The position numbers were made by a program, and so were the translations under genes. Below, piece by piece: positions 12,001-19,572 of a stretch of 64,000 bases of DNA (the stretch's first letter is position 1; each line of letters begins with the position of its first letter). Source of the stretch: Verrucomicrobiota bacterium (GTDB lineage: Bacteria > Verrucomicrobiota > Verrucomicrobiia > Verrucomicrobiales > Akkermansiaceae). The stretch lies in NCBI GenBank assembly GCA_017301995.1, contig JAFLEH010000028.1:39526-103525 (forward strand), in the 5' to 3' direction. The notes under the pieces are model-generated. The model was not told the DNA's origin and did no database searches. It worked only from the letters and a program-made list of their open reading frames with translations.

Positions 12001-15000
12001 CCATATCGGTGTTGGAATCCTCGGCAATGGTCACGTTGCCGGCGGAGTTGAAGTTCACCGTCGTGGCGTTGAAGATGCCGCCACCGAGACTGACGGACGT
12101 ACCGTTCAATGTCAGAGCACCGACATTCACACTCGTCGCACCGGCATCGGAAATACCGCCGGTGGAAGTGAGAGTAGTGGTTCCGCCGGTATTGATGCCG
12201 ACGATATCCATGTTGGAATCCTCGTCGATCGTCACGGAACCTGCCGAATTGAATGTCAGCGTGCCGGTGTTGAAGGTCCCTCCGCCGAGCGAAATCGAGG
12301 TGCCGCCGAATGAACCGAGACCGGTCACCGTCACGCTTGTCGCTCCCGCGTCGGATAGAACGCCGGTCGATGTGATCAGCGCGCTCCCGGCGGTGTTCAC
12401 GCCGACGATATCCGTGTTGGAATCCTCGGCGATGGTCACGTTTCCGGCCGAGTTGAACGTCAGCGTGCCGGTGTTGAAGGTGCCGCCACCCAACGAAATC
12501 GACGCGCCTCCGAATGAACCGAGCCCGGTCACTGTCACGCTTGTCGCCCCGGCGTCGGATAGGGCGCCGGTCGAGGTGATCGAAGCGCTGTCCGCGGTGT
12601 TGATGCCCACGATGTCCGTATCCGAATCCTCGGCGATGGTCACGCCGCCGGCGGAGTTGAAGTTCACCGTCGTGGCGTTGAAGACGCCGGCACCGAGTGC
12701 GATGGAGGTGCCGTTCACGGTTAGATCGCCGACATTGACGCTCGTCGCGCCGGCGTCGGAAATCGCGCCTGTGGAAGTGAGTATCGTGGTCCCGCCGGTG
12801 TTGATTCCGACGATATCCATCGAGGAATCCTCGGCAATCGTGACGGGTCCGGCCGTGTTGAAGGTTAGCGTTCCGGCGTTGAAGATGCCACCGCCGAGTG
12901 ATATGGAGGTGCATCCGAACGAACCGAGCCCAGCCACCGTCACGCTTGTGGCTCCGGCGTCGGAAAGTGTGCCTGTGGCATTGATCTGGGCGCTACCCGC
13001 GGTATTGATCCCGACGATGTCGAGATTCGAATCCTCGATGATCACCACCGAACCCGCCGAGTTGAATGTTAGAGTTCCGACATTGAAGATCCCGCCCCCG
13101 AGGGCGATGGAAGTTCCGTTGAACGATCCCAACCCGATCACAATCACGCTGGTGGCGCCGGCATCGGAAAGCGCGCCGGTCGCAGTCAGATCGGCACTGT
13201 TGGCGGTATTGACGCCAACGATATTCATCTGCGATCCCTCGCTGATTGTTACCGCACCAACGGAATTGAAGGTCAATGTTCCCGCATTGAAGGCATTGGC
13301 CGTTCCAATGTTGATCGATGTTCCGGTCAGATCCGCCAGACCTCCGACCCCGACGATCCCGGAATTGGTGATCGCTCCGCCTGCAAGGACTGTCGCGTTT
13401 CCGCTCGCCGATAGCGCTGGCAGGTCAACCGCCGCATTGTTGAAGGTGATGAAAAGATTCCGCAGGCCGGATAGGCCGGAAAGCGTCGGAACGGTGGCTC
13501 CCGCATTCACGTTGCGCAGTCCGAAATCGCGGACGTTGCCCTGCGTGCCCACAACGCTAACGCCACCGCCGAAGTCGTTCGCCTCAGTGTGGAGAAGAAT
13601 GTCCGTACCGGGCGTCGTCACCTCGAGCGTGGTCGCGCCGGTTACCGTGAGAGCACCGGTTTGATCGACCGTTCCGCCGGCGATCACCGCAAGGCTGGCG
13701 ACATTGCCGGTTCCAAACCTGAGCGCGTTCTTATCGGTGATCTGGGAGGCTGCCCCGGTCAGGGAAACCGCACCCTGGAAGTCGTTGTTCGTATCCGTCA
13801 GGGTGATGGTTCCGGCGCCGGCGTTGATCGTGGACGCTCCGGTTACAGTTAGACCGCCCGCCGACTGGCTGATCGGGCCACCGTTGCTGGTGGCGATGAG
13901 GATTCCGCTCACCGTGCCGGTGCCTAGCCCCAGCGCTCCGGTCGAAATGACGGTTAGATTGCCGGTGGCCACGGTTCCCAGAGTCAGGGCGTTGGAGTCC
14001 GTCAGTTGGACCACTCCGCCGGTTAGGGAAACCGTATGGGCGAAATCGTTCAGAACGTTGGTCGCCGTGATAGCTCCGGTTCCCGAATCAAGGGCAAGGA
14101 GAGCCCCGGTGGAAACCGCGTCCTGATAATCCTGCGCCCCGGTCGTTTTCACCGATCCGCCATTGAACGCGACACTTCCGGTCGCGTCCGTTAGAATGCT
14201 TGCAAGGCGGGTTGATCCGCCCACGGCCGCGCCAAAGGTGGTCGCACCCGAGGAATTGGCGGTTAGAGCGAATCCTCCGTCCAAAGTCCCGCCGAAGGTG
14301 ATCGGACCCACTCCGGCATTCAACACGGTGACCGCGCCGAGCACTACCGGGCCGGTGTAAACCTGCCCAGTGACGCCATTTGTGGTTACCGCGCCTCCGT
14401 TGAGAAGAATCGATCCAGCGGAAACATTCAGCCCCGCGAGAGGTGTCCCTCCGCCCACGGCGCCACCGAAGGTAACCGTGCCGGCCGTGATCACACCGAG
14501 CGAGGACGGACCATTCACGGTACCCGCGAACAGCACTGGAGCGGTACCGGCGTTCAGCGCCGTGTTGCCGGTGATCGCGAGCGAGCCGTTGAACGCCATT
14601 CCGCCGGCGGCCGTGGTCGTCACGGTGGAAGCGCTGATACCGGCCGGGGAATTGGCGGTTAGAGTGTCGAGATTCGTCACGCCGCCGAGGGTGATCACAT
14701 TCGTTCCCGATAGCGTCAGATCAAACGCGCCGGTGATGGTCCCACCGATGGTTAGAGCACCCGAACCGGTTGTATTGAACGCCTGGTCCGCGGTCAGTGT
14801 CAGCGGCATGTTGACCGTCTGAAGATTGTTGGAATTGTTGACGATTCCGGTGTTCAGGCTGATCGCGTTTCCGCCGAGGGTAAAAGCGGAGGCGCCGGTT
14901 TTGAAGTCAATCCGCTCCAGCGCGAGACCCACGATGTTATTATTCGGCGTGAGCCGGAGCGCTCCGGCAAATTCCACGATGTCGCCCGTTCCCGGGACTC

Positions 15001-18000
15001 CGGCGTTGCCAATCCAATTTACGGTATCACTCCAATTGTCGGAACCGCCTCCGCCGTCCCACGTCCAGGTCGTAGCCGCTCTGGTCAGGGCGATATTTCC
15101 CGTAGCTCCGTCGGCGTAGCCAATATTGAACATCTGGCCGTCAATAGCCAATGAACTCCCGGCCGAGAACGTACCGATAACAGCACCCACGGGTTTGTCG
15201 ATGACCGTGACACTGTTGCCCACGCTATAACTGAAGGGAGCCTCTCCATCGAGGGTCGCGTTCGTGACCTGGACGGTATTTCCAGCACCGAGAACCGTGA
15301 TCTTGTCGAAGGTGCCGGCCGCAGTTCCGTTCAGGGTAACATATAGAGTCGAAGTCGCCGAAAACTCGACATTTCCGGTGATTGTCAAAGCCCCGGCGGT
15401 GGCATCCCCGCCCACGCTGACCTTGCCATCGAACCGGATGTCCGTTCCCGTCAGGGATCCGCCCGCGACAACGGTCTCAACCCCCTGCTTGTATCGCTGC
15501 GTGCGGGTCGTCGTGAATGCTCCGCTGATCAGAACCGCGCGCTCGGCGATGAAATCGTCAACCCCGGCGATGGCGCTGCTGAGCGCGACAGGACTCGTGA
15601 AGTCGAGAGTTAGGTCATTGCCACCTCCGAGCAAACCGGATCCGAGCGTCAACGTTGTTCCAGTTAGAGTGCTGGCGCCAGTCAGCGTGACCGCGGCATT
15701 GTAGGTCTGGCTGCCGGTGGTGGTGAACGATCCGTTCACATTCACCGCCTTTTGGGCCACGAAATCATGTACTCCCGTAATGGATGCCGGCAGCGTGACC
15801 GCGGACGTGAAATCAAGCGTTAGATCATTGCCGCCACCGGTGATTCCCGAGGCAAGCGCGAGGGATGATCCGGTCAGCACGCTGTTTCCGGTGAGCGTCA
15901 CCCCGCCATTGTATGTCTGCGTGCCGGTGGTGGTGAACGAACCGTTCACGTTGACCGCCTTCTGTGCGGTGAAGTTGTCCACTCCGGCGATCGCTCCGGT
16001 TAGAGTGAATGGTGTGGTGAAATCAAGGGTCAAATCGTTTCCTCCACCGGCAAGACCGGCCGACAGGACCAGCGTCGTTCCGGTCAAAGTGCTGTCGCCA
16101 GTCAGGGTAACCAGTCCATTGTAGGTCTGACTGCCGCTGGTGGTGAACGAACCGTTCACGTTCACCGCCTTTTGGGCGATGAAGTTGTCAACGCCAGTGA
16201 TGGATCCCGGCAGCGTGACCGGGGTGGTGAAATCGAGTGTCAGATCGTTGCCACCGCCGGTGAGACCGGCGGCAAGGGAGAGCGCCGAACCGGTCAACGT
16301 GGCGTTTCCGGTTAGCGTGACGGCATGGTTATAGGTCTGTGAGGTTCCGGATGTGATCGACCCGGAAAGCGAGATCCCCGCTACGGCCGTAACATCCAGC
16401 GCCTGGCCGATCGTTGATCCGGCAAGCGCGATGGAATCGAGATCGACCAGCGTGACATTGTTGGCACCACTGTTGGTGACCGCCACCACGCCGGTGAAAT
16501 CGTTGCCCGCATCGGTGAGCGAAATCCCTCCGGCATTTCCGGTAATCGTGACAGCTCCGGCACCCGCTGTTTGGACGATCGCGCCGCTTTGGGCGATGCC
16601 CACCGCGTTGATCCCGAGCGTGCCCGTTCCGAGGGTCATGCCCCCGATTGAAAGTACGTTCATGTCGCGGACCGCCACGTTGTTCGCACCGCTGTTAGTC
16701 ACCGTTAGCGCACCCGTGAAATCGTTGCCCGCGTTGTCGAGCGTCACGGCACCCGCGTTGCCGGTGATTGTGACGGCACCCGCGCCAGCGGTTTGGACAA
16801 TCGCTCCGCTTTGGGTGATACCCACCGCGTTGATGCCAAGCGTGCCGGTGCCGATCGTCAAACCGCCGATTTCCAGCGCGTTGGCATCCTGAATGAAAAC
16901 ATTGTTCGCACCGCTGTTGGTCACGGTCACCGCCCCCGTGAAGTCGTTCAACACATCGTCGAGGGTCACTCCGCCGGCATTTCCGGTTATGGTCACCGCC
17001 CCGGCGCCGGCACCCTGCGTGATGGCGCCGGTCTGGGTGATGCCCACCGCGTTGATTCCGAGGGTGCCCGTGCCGAGGGTCATCCCCCCGATTGACAGTG
17101 CGTTCATGTCGCGGATCGCCACGTTGTTCGCACCGCTGTTAGTCACCGTTAGCGCCCCCGTGAAATCGTTGCCCGCGTTGTCGAGTGTCACGGCACCCGC
17201 GTTGCCGGTGATCGTTACCGCACCAGCCCCCGCTGCCTGGGTGATCGCACCGGTTTGGGTGATGCCAACCGCGTTGATGCCGAGCGTTCCGGTGCCTAAC
17301 GTCATTCCCGCGATGGACAACGCGTTGGTGTCGCGGATGGAAACGGCGGGGCCCGTTGCCGTTAGCGTGACGGCACCCACGAAATTGTTGGCTGATGCCA
17401 GATTGATTCCACCCGCGCCGGCGTTCGCGTTGGAAGTGCCGATCACCGTGAGTGGGCCTGTTTGGGAGATATCAAATCCGTTGCTGGTGGCAAGCAGGGC
17501 GCCACCCACCGTGCCGCCGCCCAAATTGAGGGCTCCGGTGGAGGTCGCTGTCAGGTTGCCAGACAGATTGAGGGATCCCAATGTCAGATCATCGAGATCA
17601 ACGATATCCACGTTGGTTCCCGAAAGCATGACAACTCCGCCAAAGTCGTTGCCGGGATTGGTCAGGACCGAATTCGAAAGGCCGGTATTGAAGAGCGACG
17701 AACCGGTCACCGCGATCGGTGCGGTCTGGGTAATGTCTCCACCCACAGCAACAGCGCTGAGAGCGCCTCCCCCAGTGATGGTTACCGCGGCACCGAAGCT
17801 GATGCCCCCTCCGTTTGCGTTGACTTCAAAGTTTCCGCCGCCTGTGCTGGTTACCGCCGCGTTGATTTCCACGTTCGAATCCGCGTTCAGGCTGAGAGTC
17901 CGGGCCGAAGCCCAGGTGATCGGTGCGGAGACGGTGATGCGGCCGCCAAACGGCGCCGCACCGGCGAAAGTGGTCGTGTTTACAGCTACGGTTGAACCCG

Positions 18001-19354
18001 CCAGAGCGGCTGTTAGCGTTGCGACGTTGAGGTTTGAGGTGCCTCCGTTGTTCGTCAAATCGCCGAACGGAGGGGCGGCGGTGATATCGAGATCGGGTGC
18101 CGCGCTGATCGTGATGTCGGCGGGATCCAACAGCAGTGTGCCCGCGTTTCCATGGGCCGCCAGCGTGTTCGCCGTGCCTTGGAATGACAGCCACTGCTTG
18201 CCGGAGACCTCGGCGAAACCGCCGTTGCCGGATAGACTTCCGCCCTTTGCGGAAATCGCGCCGCCGAAGGCCGTGGCCTTGTCCGACCACACGATGACCG
18301 TGCCGCCGTTGCCGGCGACGCGCGCGTCGGCGGTTAGATCGGCGCCCGGTTGGACCCATGTGGTCTGGGCGTTGGTTAGAGTGGCGTCCTTGCCTTGGAA
18401 CCCCCCGCCGATCTTGATGGAACCGCCGGCGGTGTCGCCGCTAACGTCCACGCTCGCGGTGGAGGTGACTTCCACTTCGTCGGCCTGGATGGTGACTTCG
18501 CCGCCCTTGGCCTGGGTGCCGGCGGTGATCGTGCCGGAGACGGTGGCTTTGCCCTTGCCAGCGTTGATCGCCACCTGGGCGTTCATGAAATCCTGCGGGC
18601 TCATTTCCGCGTTGGAATCCACGTTCATCCCTAACACATATGGGTTTCCGCCGTTGTCGCGGAGCTGCTGCTGCACCGCCTTGATGGTACCGCTCTGGGA
18701 AACGGTCCCTTTCTTCGAGTTGGCGGGCACGGTCACGGTCATCCGCCCGTCGCCGGCTTTCTGGAGGGTCACTTCGGAGCCCGCGGCCAAGGCGACATTG
18801 CCGTCGCGGGTTTCGATGGAGCCGCTGTTGGAAACCGTGCGGCCGATCAGGAAAACGTCACCCTGCCGGGCGAGGATGGTGCCGGAATTACTTACGACGG
18901 CTTCGGAATCGCCCTTGAAAGTCAGGCCGCCATTGCCCATGAACTGTTCGTTGGAAAGGTCAAGACTCGAGGCGAAGAATCCGTTGGTGTTGATGGATCC
19001 TGACGCGGTGATGAGAATGCCGTTCGGATTGATCAGGCCGACCCGCGCGTTGGATACGAGTTGCCCCGCGATCTCGGACGGCATGTTGCCGATCACCCGG
19101 TTGAGTACGGCGGAGCATGCGTTCGGCTGGATGAAATTGGTGATCTGCCCGTTTGAGATCGAGAACGACTGCCAATCGATCACCGTCCGGTCTGTGGCGG
19201 TGGTGATGTTCAGCGCGCTACCGGCGGTGTCGAACGTGGCACCACCAACGGCGACTTGGGCACCCTCCGGATTCGCGCCCACCATGGCGGTCATCGTGAA
19301 GTACAGGGTGCAACCAACACTGAGACTGAAGCGGATCGTTCTTGAGAGTTTCAT
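6020..19354 (-). CDS. Giant filamentous-haemagglutinin-family adhesin (TpsA), ~4,444 aa, highly repetitive
   Basis: The ATG at 19354 is chosen because it gives MKLSRTIRFSLSVGCTLYFTM, a good signal peptide; a TTG 36 bp further up is also open. A TPS secretion domain follows, with the hallmarks SAVLNRVIG and NPNGI (RVGLINPNGILITASGSI). The remainder is Gly/Thr/Ser/Asn-rich beta-helix sequence in several repeat blocks: ~74-residue units (GITQTGAITQ...), ~71-residue units (AQKAVNVNGSFTT...) and about 21 units of 67-68 residues (ALSDAGATSVTV...). One segment, TWTWDGGGGSDNWSDTVNW, resembles autotransporter-associated strand repeats. The C-terminus is Pro-rich. The TpsB exporter lies 27 bp downstream. 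It should be a secreted surface fibre for adhesion or self-association; the target is unknown. Confidence 0.93.
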   Translation of the reverse strand: MKLSRTIRFSLSVGCTLYFTMTAMVGANPEGAQVAVGGATFDTAGSALNITTATDRTVIDWQSFSISNGQITNFIQPNACSAVLNRVIGNMPSEIAGQLVSNARVGLINPNGILITASGSINTNGFFASSLDLSNEQFMGNGGLTFKGDSEAVVSNSGTILARQGDVFLIGRTVSNSGSIETRDGNVALAAGSEVTLQKAGDGRMTVTVPANSKKGTVSQSGTIKAVQQQLRDNGGNPYVLGMNVDSNAEMSPQDFMNAQVAINAGKGKATVSGTITAGTQAKGGEVTIQADEVEVTSTASVDVSGDTAGGSIKIGGGFQGKDATLTNAQTTWVQPGADLTADARVAGNGGTVIVWSDKATAFGGAISAKGGSLSGNGGFAEVSGKQWLSFQGTANTLAAHGNAGTLLLDPADITISAAPDLDITAAPPFGDLTNNGGTSNLNVATLTAALAGSTVAVNTTTFAGAAPFGGRITVSAPITWASARTLSLNADSNVEINAAVTSTGGGNFEVNANGGGISFGAAVTITGGGALSAVAVGGDITQTAPIAVTGSSLFNTGLSNSVLTNPGNDFGGVVMLSGTNVDIVDLDDLTLGSLNLSGNLTATSTGALNLGGGTVGGALLATSNGFDISQTGPLTVIGTSNANAGAGGINLASANNFVGAVTLTATGPAVSIRDTNALSIAGMTLGTGTLGINAVGITQTGAITQAAGAGAVTITGNAGAVTLDNAGNDFTGALTVTNSGANNVAIRDMNALSIGGMTLGTGTLGINAVGITQTGAITQGAGAGAVTITGNAGGVTLDDVLNDFTGAVTVTNSGANNVFIQDANALEIGGLTIGTGTLGINAVGITQSGAIVQTAGAGAVTITGNAGAVTLDNAGNDFTGALTVTNSGANNVAVRDMNVLSIGGMTLGTGTLGINAVGIAQSGAIVQTAGAGAVTITGNAGGISLTDAGNDFTGVVAVTNSGANNVTLVDLDSIALAGSTIGQALDVTAVAGISLSGSITSGTSQTYNHAVTLTGNATLTGSALSLAAGLTGGGNDLTLDFTTPVTLPGSITGVDNFIAQKAVNVNGSFTTSGSQTYNGLVTLTGDSTLTGTTLVLSAGLAGGGNDLTLDFTTPFTLTGAIAGVDNFTAQKAVNVNGSFTTTGTQTYNGGVTLTGNSVLTGSSLALASGITGGGNDLTLDFTSAVTLPASITGVHDFVAQKAVNVNGSFTTTGSQTYNAAVTLTGASTLTGTTLTLGSGLLGGGNDLTLDFTSPVALSSAIAGVDDFIAERAVLISGAFTTTRTQRYKQGVETVVAGGSLTGTDIRFDGKVSVGGDATAGALTITGNVEFSATSTLYVTLNGTAAGTFDKITVLGAGNTVQVTNATLDGEAPFSYSVGNSVTVIDKPVGAVIGTFSAGSSLAIDGQMFNIGYADGATGNIALTRAATTWTWDGGGGSDNWSDTVNWIGNAGVPGTGDIVEFAGALRLTPNNNIVGLALERIDFKTGASAFTLGGNAISLNTGIVNNSNNLQTVNMPLTLTADQAFNTTGSGALTIGGTITGAFDLTLSGTNVITLGGVTNLDTLTANSPAGISASTVTTTAAGGMAFNGSLAITGNTALNAGTAPVLFAGTVNGPSSLGVITAGTVTFGGAVGGGTPLAGLNVSAGSILLNGGAVTTNGVTGQVYTGPVVLGAVTVLNAGVGPITFGGTLDGGFALTANSSGATTFGAAVGGSTRLASILTDATGSVAFNGGSVKTTGAQDYQDAVSTGALLALDSGTGAITATNVLNDFAHTVSLTGGVVQLTDSNALTLGTVATGNLTVISTGALGLGTGTVSGILIATSNGGPISQSAGGLTVTGASTINAGAGTITLTDTNNDFQGAVSLTGAASQITDKNALRFGTGNVASLAVIAGGTVDQTGALTVTGATTLEVTTPGTDILLHTEANDFGGGVSVVGTQGNVRDFGLRNVNAGATVPTLSGLSGLRNLFITFNNAAVDLPALSASGNATVLAGGAITNSGIVGVGGLADLTGTSINIGTANAFNAGTLTFNSVGAVTISEGSQMNIVGVNTANSADLTATGALSDAGATSVIVIGLGSFNGTSIALGGGIFNVGTLTFNSAGSVVIIEDSNLDIVGINTAGSAQINATGTLSDAGATSVTVAGLGSFGCTSISLGGGIFNAGTLTFNTAGPVTIAEDSSMDIVGINTGGTTILTSTGAISDAGATSVNVGDLTVNGTSIALGAGVFNATTVNFNSAGGVTIAEDSDTDIVGINTADSASITSTGALSDAGATSVTVTGLGSFGGASISLGGGTFNTGTLTFNSAGNVTIAEDSNTDIVGVNTAGSALITSTGVLSDAGATSVTVTGLGSFGGTSISLGGGTFNTGTLTFNSAGSVTIDEDSNMDIVGINTGGTTTLTSTGGISDAGATSVNVGALTLNGTSVSLGGGIFNATTVNFNSAGNVTIAEDSNTDMVGVNTAGSALITSTGTLSDAGATSVTVTGLGSFGGTSISLGGGIFNTGTLTFNSAGSVTIDEDSNMDIVGVNTGGATTLTSIAGISDAGATSVNVGALTVNGTSIALGGGIFNATTVNFNSAGSVTIAEDSNTDIVGINTADSASITSTGALSDAGATSVTVTGLGSFGGSSISLGGGTFNTGTLTFNSAGSVTIAEDSPMDIVGINTGGTTILTSTGAISDAGATSVNVGALTVNGTSIALGGGIFNATTANFNSAGGVTIAEDSDTDIVGINTADSASITSTGALSDAGATSVTVAGLGSFGGASISLGGGTFNTGTLTFNSAGSVTIAEDSNTDIVGVNTAGSALITSTGALSDAGATSVTVTGLGSFGGTSISLGGGTFNTGTLTFNSAGSVTIDEDSNMDIVGVNTGGATTLTSIGGISDAGATSVNVGALTASGTSISLGGGIFNATTVNFNSAGNVTIAEDSNTDIVGVNTAGSALLTSTGALSDAGAASVTVTGLGSFGGASIFLGGGTFNTGTLTFNSAGNVSIAEDSNMDIVGVNTGGATTLTSIGGISDAGATSVNVGALTASGTSIALGGGIFNATTVNFNSAGNVTIAEDSDTDIVGINTAGSALITSTGALSDAGATSVTVTGLGSFGGASISLGGGTFNTGTLTFNSAGNVTIAEDSNTDIVGINTAGGALITSTGTLSDAGATSVAIAALGSFAGTSISLGGGTFNTGTLTFNSAGSVTIAEDSNMDIVGINTGGTTTLSSTGGISDAGATSVNVGALTASGTSIALGGGIFNATTVNFNSAGNVTIAEDSNTDIVGVNTAGSASITSTGALSDAGATSVTVTGLGSFGGTSISLGGGTFNTGTLTFNSAGNVTIAEDSNMDIVGANTAGSATLTSTGAISDAAATSIAITGLGSFAGTSISLGGGTFNTGTLTFNSAGSVNIAEDSNTDIVGVNTAGSALITSTGALSDAGATSVTVTGLGSFGGTSILLGGGIFNTGTLTFNSAGNVTIAEDSATALAGTSTAGSLALTSTGAVSDTTGTSLTVTNGSSIVAVGSSIVLNDTAGDVLTVGANASFTGTTITIGAAGTANFGTLTVNGTGAVDVQEDSDMVLAGSSTGSSLALNATGSIGDSAATTVVVTNGATVTATGAITLADNAGDILTVGANAAFKGTSVSVGTAGAANFGSLNFDSAGTVVVRESSATQLVGTNKSGALRLQSAAGAVGNIALAGSGDPGGPASIVATGDASLLASGGLTFGDGSTVTTTGTLDAEASSGNLTMLGSSTAVVTQSARIAASGDVVLNTVTAGGTVRVKAGGNIVDGQSDTVGRASNGFATLIGTRVANITATGAYLEAGGRIGATDDNPIDVSVASLATKSGGDTGVLVTSDVTLQQVSTTVQRIGLDGLPAALAESSSLTLAGDSATGDVRVETVNGNLTVALGISAGSNPGVTSSDALLLANGTGKALAINAGVTADDDVGLRAMGNVTAGAIAIQSTGATAPGPNGGTIDIESFGGNVNLGAGSSVSTANGNIRIAAESAGGSVTIANLSAPNLVALISDADLTGGPVSGNGLYAESKSGNINLTTTVTELAARANGNITITETNALSIGLTGGPGKVDRVALDNSEAEVTSLVSLGAGVGLEAVTGNLALTTGGTLSQTADVKVAGQATLNTGATGDINLPRGNSFNLLTVANARNVAIRDTDGGAADGDNQGLTLTGSNNFTGSAFVVATDGGMRFVPVVTKFTGPLGSKVVLIGGETKGLPGVNEVSGNRQPDEAIGVVNLDPDLDVVGSDIFFIANSLQSTSAPAGSYIRLIHGVPADPIRNLRFNYTFAAGGVNGILTDSVDGGAFGGAASLGALSGLTGDTAAFFSSAPFIDLAISDAAELARNMLKKGVAKTDLMGKVNSLIDSGAVAAPGVSLVYFGPYWTIGYDYDQYVGKQGEVPPPLFPLYYYFDADGKPVYLLTQPVSPDPVPPALPEPPPPPAGAPAVPTQPATP
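8970..13240 (-). repeat. Tandem protein-coding repeat block of ~201/204 bp (about 21 copies) in the TpsA gene
   Basis: Reading the minus strand, the core DIVGINTAGSALITSTGALS recurs about 21 times. Two unit types interleave. One (68 residues) contains TGLGSFGGTSISLGGGTFNT; the other (67 residues) contains NVGALTVNGTSIALGGGIFN. Neighbouring units are often nearly identical at the DNA level, so the block has expanded by unequal exchange and could vary in copy number or be mis-assembled from short reads. Boundaries are approximate. Confidence 0.9.
15490..16360 (-). repeat. TpsA repeat block of ~213 bp (71-residue unit), four to five copies
   Basis: Minus-strand units carry AQKAVNVNGSFTT, QTYN and GGGNDLTLDFT in the same order with a spacing of about 213 bp. 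The last unit in protein order is diverged (AERAVLISGAFTTTRTQRYK). This is a second, independent expansion inside the adhesin. Confidence 0.8.
16430..17350 (-). repeat. TpsA repeat block of ~222 bp (74-residue unit), about four copies
   Basis: Units contain NDFTGALTVTNSGANNV, then a MTLGTGTLGINAVGITQ segment and GAGAVTITGNAG, spaced roughly 222-224 bp on the minus strand. They encode a third kind of beta-helix rung set close to the N-terminal secretion domain. Confidence 0.8.
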
Positions 19355-19455
19355 GGCGAGTGTACGGAATCTTCCGTGAATCCGAAGCAACCCGCAATCG
19401 TTGGGCTTGTAAAGAAAAATCTCACAAAGCCGCGAAGATTCTTGCTAGCCTTACT

Positions 19456-19461
19456 ATTATA
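19456..19461 (-). promoter_or_regulatory. Possible -10 element (TATAAT) of the tpsA-tpsB promoter
   Basis: A perfect TATAAT is read on the minus strand about 100 nt before the tpsA start, in the AT-richer gap between the kinase gene and tpsA. No good -35 hexamer is seen at 17 nt; TTCCGG lies at about 19 nt. It is a weak call based on one hexamer. Confidence 0.35.
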
Positions 19462-19572
19462 CTCGGGTATCGTGCTTGGCCCGGAAAGAGGGGTGATCCC
19501 AATGGTGTCGGGATCGGCCGTGTGCGGACCGTTTCGCAACCGCATGAGATACCCACAAGAACGGGCGCTGCA

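Noticed and set aside
8970..13240. Regular ~200-bp repeats considered as a CRISPR-like array
   Set aside because: They are continuous coding repeats within one frame, with no short palindromic repeat and no unique spacers.
8715..13664. A 1,649-codon open frame on the plus strand opposite the adhesin repeats
   Set aside because: It is antisense to a well-supported TpsA gene. Its length follows from the repeat structure and codon bias of that gene; the protein is a monotonous Pro/Val/Glu repeat with no start context or family features.
16893..19379. An 828-codon plus-strand frame over the start of tpsA
   Set aside because: Antisense shadow of the TPS domain and first repeat blocks; no signal, domain or ribosome site.
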